From Salegentibacter sp. (GTDB lineage: Bacteria; Bacteroidota; Bacteroidia; Flavobacteriales; Flavobacteriaceae), in NCBI GenBank assembly GCA_017795085.1, contig CP051246.1, forward strand, positions 4,670,808 to 4,734,807: a DNA stretch of 64,000 nt, written 5' to 3'. The notes under the pieces were generated by a model. The model saw only the letters and a program-made list of their open reading frames with translations. It had not been told where the DNA came from and did not search any database. Below are positions 18,303 to 27,154 of this stretch, in pieces. Within the stretch, counting starts at the first letter, position 1. Each line of letters starts with the position of its first letter. The translations under genes and the position numbers were made by a program.

Positions 18303-18425
18303 CTGTCTAGAAAGTTGAATTTCCGTCAAGCTGAATTTATTTCGGCTTATAACATGTCTTAAATATCAGAAACTTAGATTCTGAAGTAAATTCAGGATAA
18401 TGCTTTTACTTCTTTTTAGACAGTC
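18303..18425. repeat. Composite inverted-repeat element, copy B (MITE-like)
   Basis: A ~123 bp intergenic block begins GCTGTCTAGAAAG and ends CTTTTTAGACAGTC, so its ends are near-perfect inverted repeats. Inside it is an AGATTCTGAAGTAAATTCAG block, a degenerate form of the palindrome at 34771 and 40962. Read on the minus strand, the first half matches copy A at 12682 in order and spacing. It may be a small non-autonomous mobile element. Confidence 0.55.
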
Positions 18426-18434
18426 TCTTTAAAT

Positions 18435-21400
18435 TTATGGTTGTTGCTGCGAATCTATTTGGATACCGTTCTTTCCCTGCCGATTTATTTCAGGGTCTAA
18501 CCCTGGTTGCATATTCTCCTGCATAGGTTGGGGGTCTTCAGCTTCAATTTCTTCTTCATCACCATAAAAGTGTTTAAAAAGCCTTAAATGCTTATTGAAT
18601 TCTTCAGCTTTTTCTTCTACGATTTCCTCATCTTGCTGGCGGACTAAAATATCGACCAGGCTGCGATAACGTTCCATGTCTGAAATAATCTGGTCGGCAT
18701 AACGGTATTGGCGGTCTACTTCCCAACTGCTGTACCAGGCCAGGTTTTCCTGATATTTTGTGGCTACCTGCTCCCAAAGTTCACGAGCTTTTTTAGGTTC
18801 GCCCACTTCATAGTAAGCACTAATATATGGCTCTAATAAACTGTAATATCCGTAATGTTCAACCGGCATGTTTTCCATCGCTAAATCAAGGATTTCCTTT
18901 GCCCTCTCGGTGTCTCCTTCGTTAAGCAAGTTTTCTACCAGTCGTGCGAGATTGCTACGGTAAGTAATAGAGTTTTTACGGGTTTCAGGGTCGTGATAAA
19001 TATTATCGCTACCTATATTGCCCCAGTCCCAGCTGGTGACTTTTTTATACATTTCTTCGGTATCCACACGCCCCATATCATAAGGGTTTTGCGGATTTAA
19101 AGGGGTTTTAATCGGAACCAATTTGTATGTAATTCCTTCCAGTTGAAGGTAATCTTTCATCCATAGATAATCATCATCACCATAGCTTCCTCCGGTAAAA
19201 TAAATAGGGCGCTCCCAGTTGTTGTTAGCAATAATATCTAACATCATCAAGCGGTTTTTATAAAGAACCTGCCCTTTGATTTCTATATCAATATAATCTA
19301 CAATCTGGCTTGCAGAGTCACGATTCACAATTTCATTTTCAAGAACCTTTTCCTTATCTACGGGTATACGAGCATGTTTTGTAGGAAATGTATTCACCAT
19401 CATGCCACTCTGTAACTCAGCTTTGGTTCGTTGATCATCATTCTGAATATATTTCAGCATGGTTTTAATAGGCAAAGTATCCTGAGTGATTTCCCTCAAG
19501 AAAACAAAATCATTTTTCCCCTCATAATCATTTTTCTCAAATTGTGACGGGATCGGGTCACTTTTAAAGGCTTTTCGCTTCATCTGGTCAATATACCAGT
19601 CGGTAGCAAAAAGGCTGGTATTGATTACCCGTACATCGGTACGATAACGTTCAATTTGCTGGGCATACCAAAGCGCAAAAGTATCATTATCTCCAATGGT
19701 AAAGAGTATCCCGTTTTCATCAACGGAATCCAGGTACATTTTGGCCATGGTATTGGCGGTATCCCGCCCGCTACGGTCGTGGTCGTCCCAGTTTTCAGCA
19801 GCCAGCAGTACAGGTACGGCTAGTAAAGAAACTGCGGTAACTACCGGTGCCACAATTTTTGGAGAGAGGAATTTTTTAGCCCAATCGTATAAAGCATATA
19901 CGCCCACGCCAATCCACATGGCAAATACATAAAACGAGCCAACAAGCGCATAATCACGTTCTCTGGGTTCGAAGGGACGTTCGTTTAGGTAAATTTTAAG
20001 GGCAATTCCTGTAAAAAGGAAAAATACCATTAAGACCCAAAAATTATTTTTATCGCGTTTAAATTGGAAAACGAGTCCGATAAGTCCTAAAATAAGCGGA
20101 AGAAAATAATAGGTGTTCCGGGCTTTATTGGTTTTTACATCAGCAGGGAGGTTTTCCTGGGATCCCAGGCGCATTTCATCGATAAAACCAATTCCGCTAA
20201 GCCAGTTCCCGTTTAAATCGTCATATTTTCCCTGAATATCATCCTGGCGCCCGGTGAAATTCCACATAAAATAGCGCCAATACATATAACCGATTTGATA
20301 TTCAAGCAAATAAGCAATATTAGACGCAAAAGACGGTTTCTCTATATCAAGGTACTGTCCGAATTGTTGAAGAAAACTATGATAGTCTTTATTATCAAGC
20401 CTGCCCTGGTCATAATCCCGTTGAAATTCGTTTACAGCAGCAACTAATTGTTGTTCGCCCTGGTACTCAGGTTTTATGGTATATCCCAGAGGGCCGGTAA
20501 ACTCCATATAGTTAGCCGCATGTTCGCTGCTCCACATACGGGGCAGAAACCCCTTATGGCTGTCATCTAAATTCTGTTTAGCATTTTTATAATCGTTTAC
20601 AATTACATATTCCCCTTTTTCTTTATCTTTTTCGTAGCGGGGTTTACCGTCTTTATAAGGGTTTTCGGGGTCTAAACCGCCATACATTTCAGAAAATTGA
20701 GGGCCGTAGAAAAGATGGGTTTCCCCATATTGTTCCCGATTGTAATAGGCTAAAAGTTCACGGGCATTGTCGGGGCTGTTTTCATTGATAACCGTTGGGG
20801 CATTAGCTCTTATGGGTAACATAACCCAGCTGGAGAAACCGATAAGTATAAACAGGATACAAAGAAAAAGGGTATTTAGCTGAATATAATTTTTCTTTCG
20901 GGTATAGTTAATGCCGAAATAAAATAACGCTACGATAACTATAAAAGCAATAATAGTCCCGGTGTTAAACGGAAGTCCGATAGTATTGGTGAAAAACAAC
21001 TCAGAAGCTGCAAAGAAAGTAAGGGTGTAGGGCAGAAGCAGTTTAAAAATAAACATCAACACCGCTACCACTACAATATTGGCAATTATAAAATTTTTAA
21101 CCGTAACTTTCTTGTAGTTTTTGAAAAAGTATAAAAACCCTATGGCCGGAATGGTGAGCAAGCCCATAAAGTGCACCCCGAACGAAAGTCCGATAACTAA
21201 TGAAATTAAAATAAGCCATCGGTTTCCCCGCGGTTTAAACATATCCCGTTCCCATAATAAACCTAGATAAAACATAAGCGCCATAAGACAAGCAGCCATT
21301 GCATAAACTTCGGCCTCTACGGCGCTAAACCAAAAACTATCGGTAAACGTAAAGGCCAAAGAACCTACTAAGGCACTACCTAAAACAGCGATTTTTTTAG

Positions 21401-21746
21401 AAGGATTTAATTTTTCACGCGAACCGGCAATTTTCAAGATCAAAAGTGAAATAGACCAAAACATGAACAGTACAGCAAAAGCACTAGCTGCCCCGGACAT
21501 AAAGTTGACCATAAGTGCGACTTGTGAATTATCTGGGGCAAACATAGAGAAAAAAGCTCCCATCATTTGGTAGAAGGGTGCTCCGGGCGGGTGGCCTACT
21601 TCAAGGTTTGCTGAGGTAGCAATATATTCTCCGGCATCCCAAAAACTTGCTGTGGGTTCTATGGTTAACGTATAGGTGGTGAGCGCAATTAAAAATACGA
21701 GCCATCCCAGTATTTTATTCCACTTGCTAAAGCTGAAGTCTGTCAT
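18435..21746 (-). CDS. DUF2723 membrane glycosyltransferase (protein O-mannosyltransferase-like)
   Basis: A 1103-residue polytopic membrane protein of the DUF2723 family, which is common in Bacteroidota and related to GT-C/protein O-mannosyltransferases. The first helix is followed by an acidic loop, EPTASFWDAGEY, at the position where GT-C enzymes carry their catalytic acid, and GHPPGAPFYQ is a family hallmark. About twelve hydrophobic segments lie in the first ~660 residues; large soluble loops follow, with ERPFEPRERDYALVGSF and FTIGDNDTFALWYAQ, and a TPR-like helical end. Inferred role: lipid-linked sugar transfer to exported proteins, as in the general O-glycosylation known in this phylum. 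The last ~50 residues are acidic and Gln-rich. Confidence 0.82.
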   Translation of the reverse strand: MTDFSFSKWNKILGWLVFLIALTTYTLTIEPTASFWDAGEYIATSANLEVGHPPGAPFYQMMGAFFSMFAPDNSQVALMVNFMSGAASAFAVLFMFWSISLLILKIAGSREKLNPSKKIAVLGSALVGSLAFTFTDSFWFSAVEAEVYAMAACLMALMFYLGLLWERDMFKPRGNRWLILISLVIGLSFGVHFMGLLTIPAIGFLYFFKNYKKVTVKNFIIANIVVVAVLMFIFKLLLPYTLTFFAASELFFTNTIGLPFNTGTIIAFIVIVALFYFGINYTRKKNYIQLNTLFLCILFILIGFSSWVMLPIRANAPTVINENSPDNARELLAYYNREQYGETHLFYGPQFSEMYGGLDPENPYKDGKPRYEKDKEKGEYVIVNDYKNAKQNLDDSHKGFLPRMWSSEHAANYMEFTGPLGYTIKPEYQGEQQLVAAVNEFQRDYDQGRLDNKDYHSFLQQFGQYLDIEKPSFASNIAYLLEYQIGYMYWRYFMWNFTGRQDDIQGKYDDLNGNWLSGIGFIDEMRLGSQENLPADVKTNKARNTYYFLPLILGLIGLVFQFKRDKNNFWVLMVFFLFTGIALKIYLNERPFEPRERDYALVGSFYVFAMWIGVGVYALYDWAKKFLSPKIVAPVVTAVSLLAVPVLLAAENWDDHDRSGRDTANTMAKMYLDSVDENGILFTIGDNDTFALWYAQQIERYRTDVRVINTSLFATDWYIDQMKRKAFKSDPIPSQFEKNDYEGKNDFVFLREITQDTLPIKTMLKYIQNDDQRTKAELQSGMMVNTFPTKHARIPVDKEKVLENEIVNRDSASQIVDYIDIEIKGQVLYKNRLMMLDIIANNNWERPIYFTGGSYGDDDYLWMKDYLQLEGITYKLVPIKTPLNPQNPYDMGRVDTEEMYKKVTSWDWGNIGSDNIYHDPETRKNSITYRSNLARLVENLLNEGDTERAKEILDLAMENMPVEHYGYYSLLEPYISAYYEVGEPKKARELWEQVATKYQENLAWYSSWEVDRQYRYADQIISDMERYRSLVDILVRQQDEEIVEEKAEEFNKHLRLFKHFYGDEEEIEAEDPQPMQENMQPGLDPEINRQGKNGIQIDSQQQP

Positions 21747-21908
21747 TTTTAGTAAAGTTCTTCGATCTGCTGGCGAATTTACTAATAATTATAAGAATGT
21801 ATTTACAACGTATGAAATTTGGCTTTATTTCTTAAAATCCTGATTTCCCTTAACATAAAACCTCCTTGTGGGAAAACAGGAAAAAATGAAGGAAATTTTT
21901 AGAAAAAG

Positions 21909-21939
21909 TTTGTGTAAATAAAACTTTGTTATAAATTTG
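21909..21939 (+). promoter_or_regulatory. Promoter of tRNA-Gln
   Basis: TTTG at 21909-21912, a 19 bp gap and TAAATTTG at 21932-21939 form a textbook Bacteroidota promoter (TTTG-N19-TAnnTTTG). The mature tRNA begins 18 bp after the -7 element. Confidence 0.7.
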
Positions 21940-21956
21940 CATCCGCATTACAGCAA

Positions 21957-22029
21957 TGGCCTATGGTGTAACTGGCAACACGTCTGGTTTTGGTCCAGAA
22001 GAGTCTAGGTTCGAGCCCTAGTAGGCCAA
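21957..22029 (+). tRNA. tRNA-Gln (anticodon TTG)
   Basis: A complete cloverleaf can be drawn: acceptor TGGCCTA/TAGGCCA, D-arm, anticodon stem TCTGG/CCAGA with loop TTTTGGT giving anticodon TTG (Gln), and T-arm CTAGG-TTCGAGC-CCTAG. CCA is not encoded. It has its own promoter upstream and terminator downstream and stands alone. Confidence 0.95.
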
Positions 22030-22036
22030 CAGAATT

Positions 22037-22068
22037 AACCGGGAAGATTGATTTCTTTCCGGTTTTTT
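22037..22068 (+). terminator. Terminator of tRNA-Gln
   Basis: AACCGGGAAGA and TCTTTCCGGTT arms with a short loop, followed by TTTTTTG, 8 bp after the tRNA. The 155 bp between here and the methyltransferase gene hold nothing I can identify. Confidence 0.8.
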
Positions 22069-22223
22069 GTTTTTAAGCAAGAAGTTTATCCTGATGTGGC
22101 GTTAGTAGAATGGTAGAAATGGATCAAGCCTAATTGTTGTGTTTAGGCAAAAATTGTAGATAATCTAGAAATGCTTTAGATTAACAGCATTGAAAGCCAA
22201 AAACATTTGAGAGGAAATTTAGT

Positions 22224-22994
22224 TTATTCTTTTACCGCAACTATCCTAATCCTTTTATAATCGGCAAACCATTTATTGTTGATCAAACATTTTTCTTTTA
22301 CTTCCTCCTGTACTTCATTTTTGATATCTTCAACATGTTTTTTGTCAACTCCTTTAAAAAAGCTTTCGGCAAACATTGAAATCCAATCTTTTATTCCTGA
22401 TTTTTCGTCAGCGAGTTCGGTGGGGCGGTCGTAGTGTTCTGCCAACACAACCCTAAACCCGGCCGATTCTAATGCCACGGTGTATTCGGCAATTGATGGA
22501 AAATACCATAGATTTAATTTTGACTGTTCAATATAGCCTCTTTTATTAAGAGAATCCCTTAATTGATTAACGATGGTTTCAACATTTCCTTTTCCTCCAA
22601 ATTCCAACACAATTCTTCCATTTGGGTTTAAGTTTTCAAACATACAGGCTATCGCATTTTCCTGATTTTTTATCCAGTGAAGTGTCGCGTTGGAAAAGAT
22701 AGCGTCGAATTTTTTATTGAATTTAAAATTCTCAGCATTTTTCACCTGAAATTCAATGGTTTTGAATTTTGATTTTGCATCAGCAATCATTTCCGCTGAT
22801 TTATCAATTCCTATAGTTTCTTTTGCAGACTCACTAATCTTGGAAGTAAGTTGTCCGGAGCCACAGCCTAAATCTAAAATCCGTTCATAGGGTTTTGGAT
22901 CCAATAACTTTAGTAAGTTTTTTCCGTAATTATAAACAAAAGAATGTTTGTTATTATAAAGTTCAGGTTGCCACCTGGCTGTTTCAGATTTCAT
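22224..22994 (-). CDS. Class I SAM-dependent methyltransferase
   Basis: A 256-residue methyltransferase with the Rossmann SAM site ILDLGCGSGQLT at ~38-50, GIDKSAEMI as motif II, and IFSNATLHWI as motif IV. The pattern with AxxHW and the long C-terminal helical cap (AEYTVALESAGFRVV, then SWxxMF-like WISMFAESFF) resembles trans-aconitate 2-methyltransferase/UbiE-like enzymes. Substrate unknown; it is probably a small molecule. It is a single gene, convergent with tRNA-Gln, with the candidate small RNA gene upstream on the same strand. Confidence 0.85.
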   Translation of the reverse strand: MKSETARWQPELYNNKHSFVYNYGKNLLKLLDPKPYERILDLGCGSGQLTSKISESAKETIGIDKSAEMIADAKSKFKTIEFQVKNAENFKFNKKFDAIFSNATLHWIKNQENAIACMFENLNPNGRIVLEFGGKGNVETIVNQLRDSLNKRGYIEQSKLNLWYFPSIAEYTVALESAGFRVVLAEHYDRPTELADEKSGIKDWISMFAESFFKGVDKKHVEDIKNEVQEEVKEKCLINNKWFADYKRIRIVAVKE

Positions 22995-23061
22995 TTTTAC
23001 TTGTTTTAAGGCGGAAAGGCTAATTTACAGTTTCTTTTTTAGAGAAGTTTTCTTTATAAAC

Positions 23062-23095
23062 AAAAAAAGCCTCTTTCCGTTAAACGGAAAAAAGC
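23062..23095 (-). terminator. Terminator of the candidate small RNA
   Basis: GCCTCTTTCCGT (23069-23080) and ACGGAAAAAAGC (23084-23095) pair over 12 positions with G-U wobbles around a three-base loop; on the minus strand it is followed by seven T residues. Confidence 0.8.
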
Positions 23096-23242
23096 TTCTC
23101 ATTGGTTGCCAAAAAGCCAGTTAAGACTCATCGGCTAACTACACTATCCCGAACTAATCGGGACAACAACACAACTATTTTTAAAATCTTTACAAAATGA
23201 GTCTTTTAGGGCATCATTTTTTGAACTTCCGCAGTAAAGCAG
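23062..23242 (-). ncRNA. Candidate small regulatory RNA (~180 nt), family not recognised
   Basis: On the minus strand an exact TTGG-N20-TATATTTG promoter is followed by ~180 nt with no convincing ORF and then a very strong intrinsic terminator. The transcript can fold: AAGACTCAT (complement of 23197-23205) pairs with ATGAGTCTT (complement of 23123-23131) for nine pairs, enclosing a CCCGA/TCGGG hairpin at 23148-23162. The 5' part is GC-richer than its surroundings. A long rod-like RNA closed by a stem, with an internal bubble and its own promoter, is reminiscent of 6S RNA, but I cannot confirm any family. Confidence 0.55.
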
Positions 23243-23247
23243 GCCGG

Positions 23248-23279
23248 CAAATATACAATTACTAATTATTTTCAGCCAA
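23248..23279 (-). promoter_or_regulatory. Promoter of the candidate small RNA
   Basis: On the minus strand TTGG (23276-23279), a 20 bp gap and TATATTTG (23248-23255) fit the Bacteroidota consensus closely. Transcription would start near 23241. Confidence 0.6.
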
Positions 23280-23827
23280 GTTTTTTAAAATAATTATTTG
23301 GGTTTGGGAGTAGGATGTGTGATAAATTAAAAGCTCTAGTGCAAAGCATAAGTGTGTAAATTCCAAAACTTTTCCTTCTTAATACTGTGTTGAATAATTT
23401 CATTTTGTTGGGAACTCTAAAAAAATATTGCCGGGAATTATAGGTGAATTTTATGCAATTTGATAGTTACATCTTTAAAAAATTAATCTTTACTAAACAT
23501 TTGTGGTGTTCATAACATTTTGTTTACGGTATATAATGGGGCTGGAAGTATTAAACTCCAATTATTTTATCTCCATTCTTTTCAGGCTAAAAACCCTTTG
23601 TCTTTCTCATTCATTATTAAACAGTTTCGGTCACTATTTACAATTGAAATTAGGATGGTTTTATTGTCTTTTGCTAATCAAATATCCCTAATAATACCCC
23701 CTTTTTGCAATTTAAACTTAGAAATATTCAGCTAACATTTAATTAAAGGAAGCACAACTTTAAATCCAGGCTTCATTTTAAACTAAGTAAAATATTTGCA
23801 ACCCCAACTTAAATCAACCAAAAAATC
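23280..23827. other. 548 bp intergenic region before the second susCD locus
   Basis: A+T-rich, with no gene that I can support. Two overlapping short open frames at 23503-23735 have no homology-like features or start signals. A near-match to the -7 element (AATATTTG) at 23791-23798 lies 30 bp before the SusC start codon and may be its promoter. Confidence 0.5.
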
Positions 23828-26800
23828 ATGAAACAAATTTTACAGCGAATTACTTTAATAGCTTGTTTTCTTGTTGGCTGGGTTACCCAGGCCCAGGACA
23901 GGGAGGTTATCGGTATAGTATCCGATAAGGCTGGTATACCAATTCCCGGGGTTACTGTTCAGGAGAAAGATGCATCCAATGGAACGGTTACTGATTTTGA
24001 TGGGGAATTTTCCCTTGCTGTTTCAGATAATAGGAATACCACCCTGGTTTTTTCCTTTTTGGGATATGAAACTAAAGAAATTAAAATTGCCTCGCGATCT
24101 ACTTTCGAAATAACCCTGGAAGAGGATTCAGAAAGCTTAGATGAAGTGGTGGTAGTTGGTTATGGTACTCAAAAAGAAGAGAACTTGGTGGGTTCTGTAA
24201 GCAAAGCGAATATCGGCGACATTCAAACCCGTCCATCGGCCGATATTGCCAGTTCGTTGCAGGGAGTGGTTCCCGGCTTAAATATTCGGTCATCTTCTGG
24301 TGGTGATCCTTCGGCTACCCCTGAAATTAATATCCGTGGTTTTAACTCCTTAAATGGAGGCTCTCCTCTTATTATTATTGATGGGATAGAAGGCGATATT
24401 GCCAATGTGAATCCAAACGACATTGAAAGTGTAACGGTTTTAAAAGATGCCGGGGCTGCGGCCATTTATGGAGCCAGAGGTTCTTTTGGCGTGGTTTTGA
24501 TTACTACTAAATCGGGAAAGGAGGGAGAGTTTAATGTTCAATATTCTAACAATACCGGTTTTACCACCAATACCGCCCGAACAGATTTTGTGACCAATCC
24601 GGCTACTTATGCCCGTTGGGTAGATGATGCTATTGGCTCTTACCACAGTGGTTGTTATGTATGTTATGAAGATGAAGATTGGGAAATAGCCCAACAGGTT
24701 GGCAATGGTGAGCGGGAACCTTTTTATGAGCAGCAAGCTGATGGTACCTATAAATTCTTTGGTAATACTGATTTCTACGATGTTTTGTTTAAAGATCGTC
24801 GCCCACACCAAATTAATAATATTTCTATTTCGGGAGGCTCCGATAAATTAACCGGCGTAATATCCGGTAGAACTTATGAGCGGGAAAAAATTCAGAACAT
24901 CCAGGATGCTGAGATGCGCCGTTATAATCTTCAACTTAAACTAAGTGCTACCCCTTATAAGTGGTTAAAATTAACTGCTTTAAGTAGGTTTAGTAGCCGG
25001 TTTGATGAACAATACGCTGGCACCAAAAATGGTTGGGGCGATGAATTTGGCGTAAGTAAATGGCGTGATTTATTTCCAAATCATCCGGCCTTTGTAGATG
25101 GCTATGGGGTGAGTGTTGGACGAACCCGAAATGGTTATGTTGGTCGCCTTGGAGCTTTGAAAGAAGGGGCAGCACATCGGCAATGGCAGTATGAGAATCA
25201 AACTAATACCCTGGAGGCTGAAATTAAACCGGTAAAAGGCCTGGTGCTTAATATGAATTATAACTACAAAATTGACAGGACCGATCGCACTTTCTCATAT
25301 AAGCCATTTAGTTACCTCTCCGGTGAAAATTTGGAGTTAGTTGAGAATGCAGGCCTTAATCGACATAATGAATATCGTTGGAAAGATTATTACACGGCTA
25401 TAAATATTTATGGTACCTATACCAAAGCGGTTGCAGATAAGCATAATTTTAAGCTGATGCTTGGTTTTAATCAAGAGGAATTTGACCGTGATAGAGTAGG
25501 AATGCGAATTGAAAATTTACTTACTCAAAATAAGGCTAATATCGCTTTTGGTACTGAAATGTTGGATATGACAGGTTCAACCCTGGAGTGGGCTATTCAG
25601 GGATATTTTGGTCGTTTCAATTATGATTATGACGGGAAATATTTATTGGAAGTCAATGCACGCTACGATGGTTCGTCCCGTTTTCCGGAAGAAAACCGCT
25701 GGGGTTTGTTTCCCTCAGTTGCTGCTGGGTGGATCGTAGATAAGGAAGATTTCTGGACTGGTTCGGTAGCAGATGTGATGTCTTCCTTAAAGTTTAAAGC
25801 CTCCTACGGAAAACTGGGCAATCAGAGTGTAGGCGTAAATACCTTCCGACAGCTAATAGGCATGGGAAGAACTGCTTGGTTATTTGATGGGGAACAAAGC
25901 AATTATGCCAGGGTGCCATCGCCGCTGCCAGCTAATATTGGCTGGGAAAAAATCACTTCCACTAATGTGGGGGTTAACCTTGGGTTTTTACAGGATAAGT
26001 TAACCACTTCAGTAGAATGGTATCAGCGCTATACACGTGATATGTACTTGCCTGGGCAACCGCTTCCGGCCGTTTTTGGAGCTTCAGAACCAAGACGAAA
26101 TTATGCAGCGATGCGTAACCGGGGTTTTGAGATAACAGCCGGTTATAATGATCAATTTGAGATATTGGGTTCGGAATTATCACTTAGCGTACAAGCTAAT
26201 GTTTCTAATAACAGAGGGGTGATCACAAAATTTGATAATCCAAATGGCCTATTGAGTACATTTTGGGAAGGACAGCAGATTGGAGAGATCTGGGGTTATC
26301 GTATAGATGGTCAATTCCAATCGGATGAAGAAGCTGCTGCTTTTCAAAATGAATTTGGAAGGGATAACCTTTTTAGAGTTTATAGAGGAATACTTGACTA
26401 TGGTTCCAATGGAGATTGGAATCTTTTAAGAGGGGGTGATCTTAGATATGTAGATACCGATGGAGATGGAAGTATAGACAACGGAAATAATACGCTGGAA
26501 GACCCGGGAGATCTGGTTCCTATCGGTAATGCCATGCCACAGTTTCCTTTTGGGTTTAATATTAATGCTTCCTGGAAAAACTTTGATGTTAATGTTATTG
26601 GCCAGGGGGTAGCGAAACAAGATTGGTATCCTAACGGGCCATTATATTGGGCAACATTCCACCGGCCTTATACCTCTTTTATAAGAAAAGACCTTCTGAA
26701 CAAAGTGTGGGATCCCGAACAGCCTAATGACCCGAATAGAATATATCCTCAAAGACAAAGGGCATACAATGCTTTAAGTGGTGGTCGTATGTCATACAAC

Positions 26801-27100
26801 TATAATGATCATTTTTTAAAGAATATCGGCTATCTAAGAATCAAGAATCTTACAGTGGGTTACACTATCCCTCCAACACTAACCAAGAAGATAAATATAA
26901 AAAGGTTAAGGATTTTTCTTAGCGGGGAGAATATGTTTACCTGGACTTTTGGAGGCCTAACTAAATATCTGGACCCTGAAGAGGTTGGGGCGCATGTGAG
27001 CTACTCCAATCCCAATAGCGTAAGCGGAAGATCTGCAACAGATACCCAATTATATCCTATGGGTAAGACCTTTTCGGCCGGAGTGCAAATCAACCTGTAA
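23828..27100 (+). CDS. SusC/RagA-family TonB-dependent outer-membrane transporter (second locus)
   Basis: A 1090-residue SusC-type transporter. Signal peptide ends near residue 22 (VTQAQ); a carboxypeptidase-regulatory-like domain spans ~25-100; LDEVVVVGYG at ~103-112 is the TonB-box region; the plug at ~115-235 includes INIRGFNSLNGG and VTVLKDAGAAAIYGARG; the rest is barrel. There is no STN domain. A Cys-x2-Cys pair (GCYVCYED) in an extracellular-loop position is unusual for this family and could form a disulfide or bind metal. The downstream SusD, phosphoesterase and glycerophosphodiesterase point to a phosphorylated or phosphodiester-linked cargo; this is inference. Confidence 0.93.
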   Translation: MKQILQRITLIACFLVGWVTQAQDREVIGIVSDKAGIPIPGVTVQEKDASNGTVTDFDGEFSLAVSDNRNTTLVFSFLGYETKEIKIASRSTFEITLEEDSESLDEVVVVGYGTQKEENLVGSVSKANIGDIQTRPSADIASSLQGVVPGLNIRSSSGGDPSATPEINIRGFNSLNGGSPLIIIDGIEGDIANVNPNDIESVTVLKDAGAAAIYGARGSFGVVLITTKSGKEGEFNVQYSNNTGFTTNTARTDFVTNPATYARWVDDAIGSYHSGCYVCYEDEDWEIAQQVGNGEREPFYEQQADGTYKFFGNTDFYDVLFKDRRPHQINNISISGGSDKLTGVISGRTYEREKIQNIQDAEMRRYNLQLKLSATPYKWLKLTALSRFSSRFDEQYAGTKNGWGDEFGVSKWRDLFPNHPAFVDGYGVSVGRTRNGYVGRLGALKEGAAHRQWQYENQTNTLEAEIKPVKGLVLNMNYNYKIDRTDRTFSYKPFSYLSGENLELVENAGLNRHNEYRWKDYYTAINIYGTYTKAVADKHNFKLMLGFNQEEFDRDRVGMRIENLLTQNKANIAFGTEMLDMTGSTLEWAIQGYFGRFNYDYDGKYLLEVNARYDGSSRFPEENRWGLFPSVAAGWIVDKEDFWTGSVADVMSSLKFKASYGKLGNQSVGVNTFRQLIGMGRTAWLFDGEQSNYARVPSPLPANIGWEKITSTNVGVNLGFLQDKLTTSVEWYQRYTRDMYLPGQPLPAVFGASEPRRNYAAMRNRGFEITAGYNDQFEILGSELSLSVQANVSNNRGVITKFDNPNGLLSTFWEGQQIGEIWGYRIDGQFQSDEEAAAFQNEFGRDNLFRVYRGILDYGSNGDWNLLRGGDLRYVDTDGDGSIDNGNNTLEDPGDLVPIGNAMPQFPFGFNINASWKNFDVNVIGQGVAKQDWYPNGPLYWATFHRPYTSFIRKDLLNKVWDPEQPNDPNRIYPQRQRAYNALSGGRMSYNYNDHFLKNIGYLRIKNLTVGYTIPPTLTKKINIKRLRIFLSGENMFTWTFGGLTKYLDPEEVGAHVSYSNPNSVSGRSATDTQLYPMGKTFSAGVQINL

Positions 27101-27154
27101 TTTTCCCATCATAATAGGATGGTTATCAAAATACATAAATTAATAGTGATAAAA

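Noticed and set aside
23503..23735. Two overlapping short open frames before the second SusC gene.
   Set aside because: Rich in Leu/Phe/Tyr by A+T bias, no start signal, no recognisable motif, and they overlap in different frames.
24440..24811. A 123-codon open frame antisense to the second SusC plug region.
   Set aside because: Shadow frame of a long, clearly coding gene.
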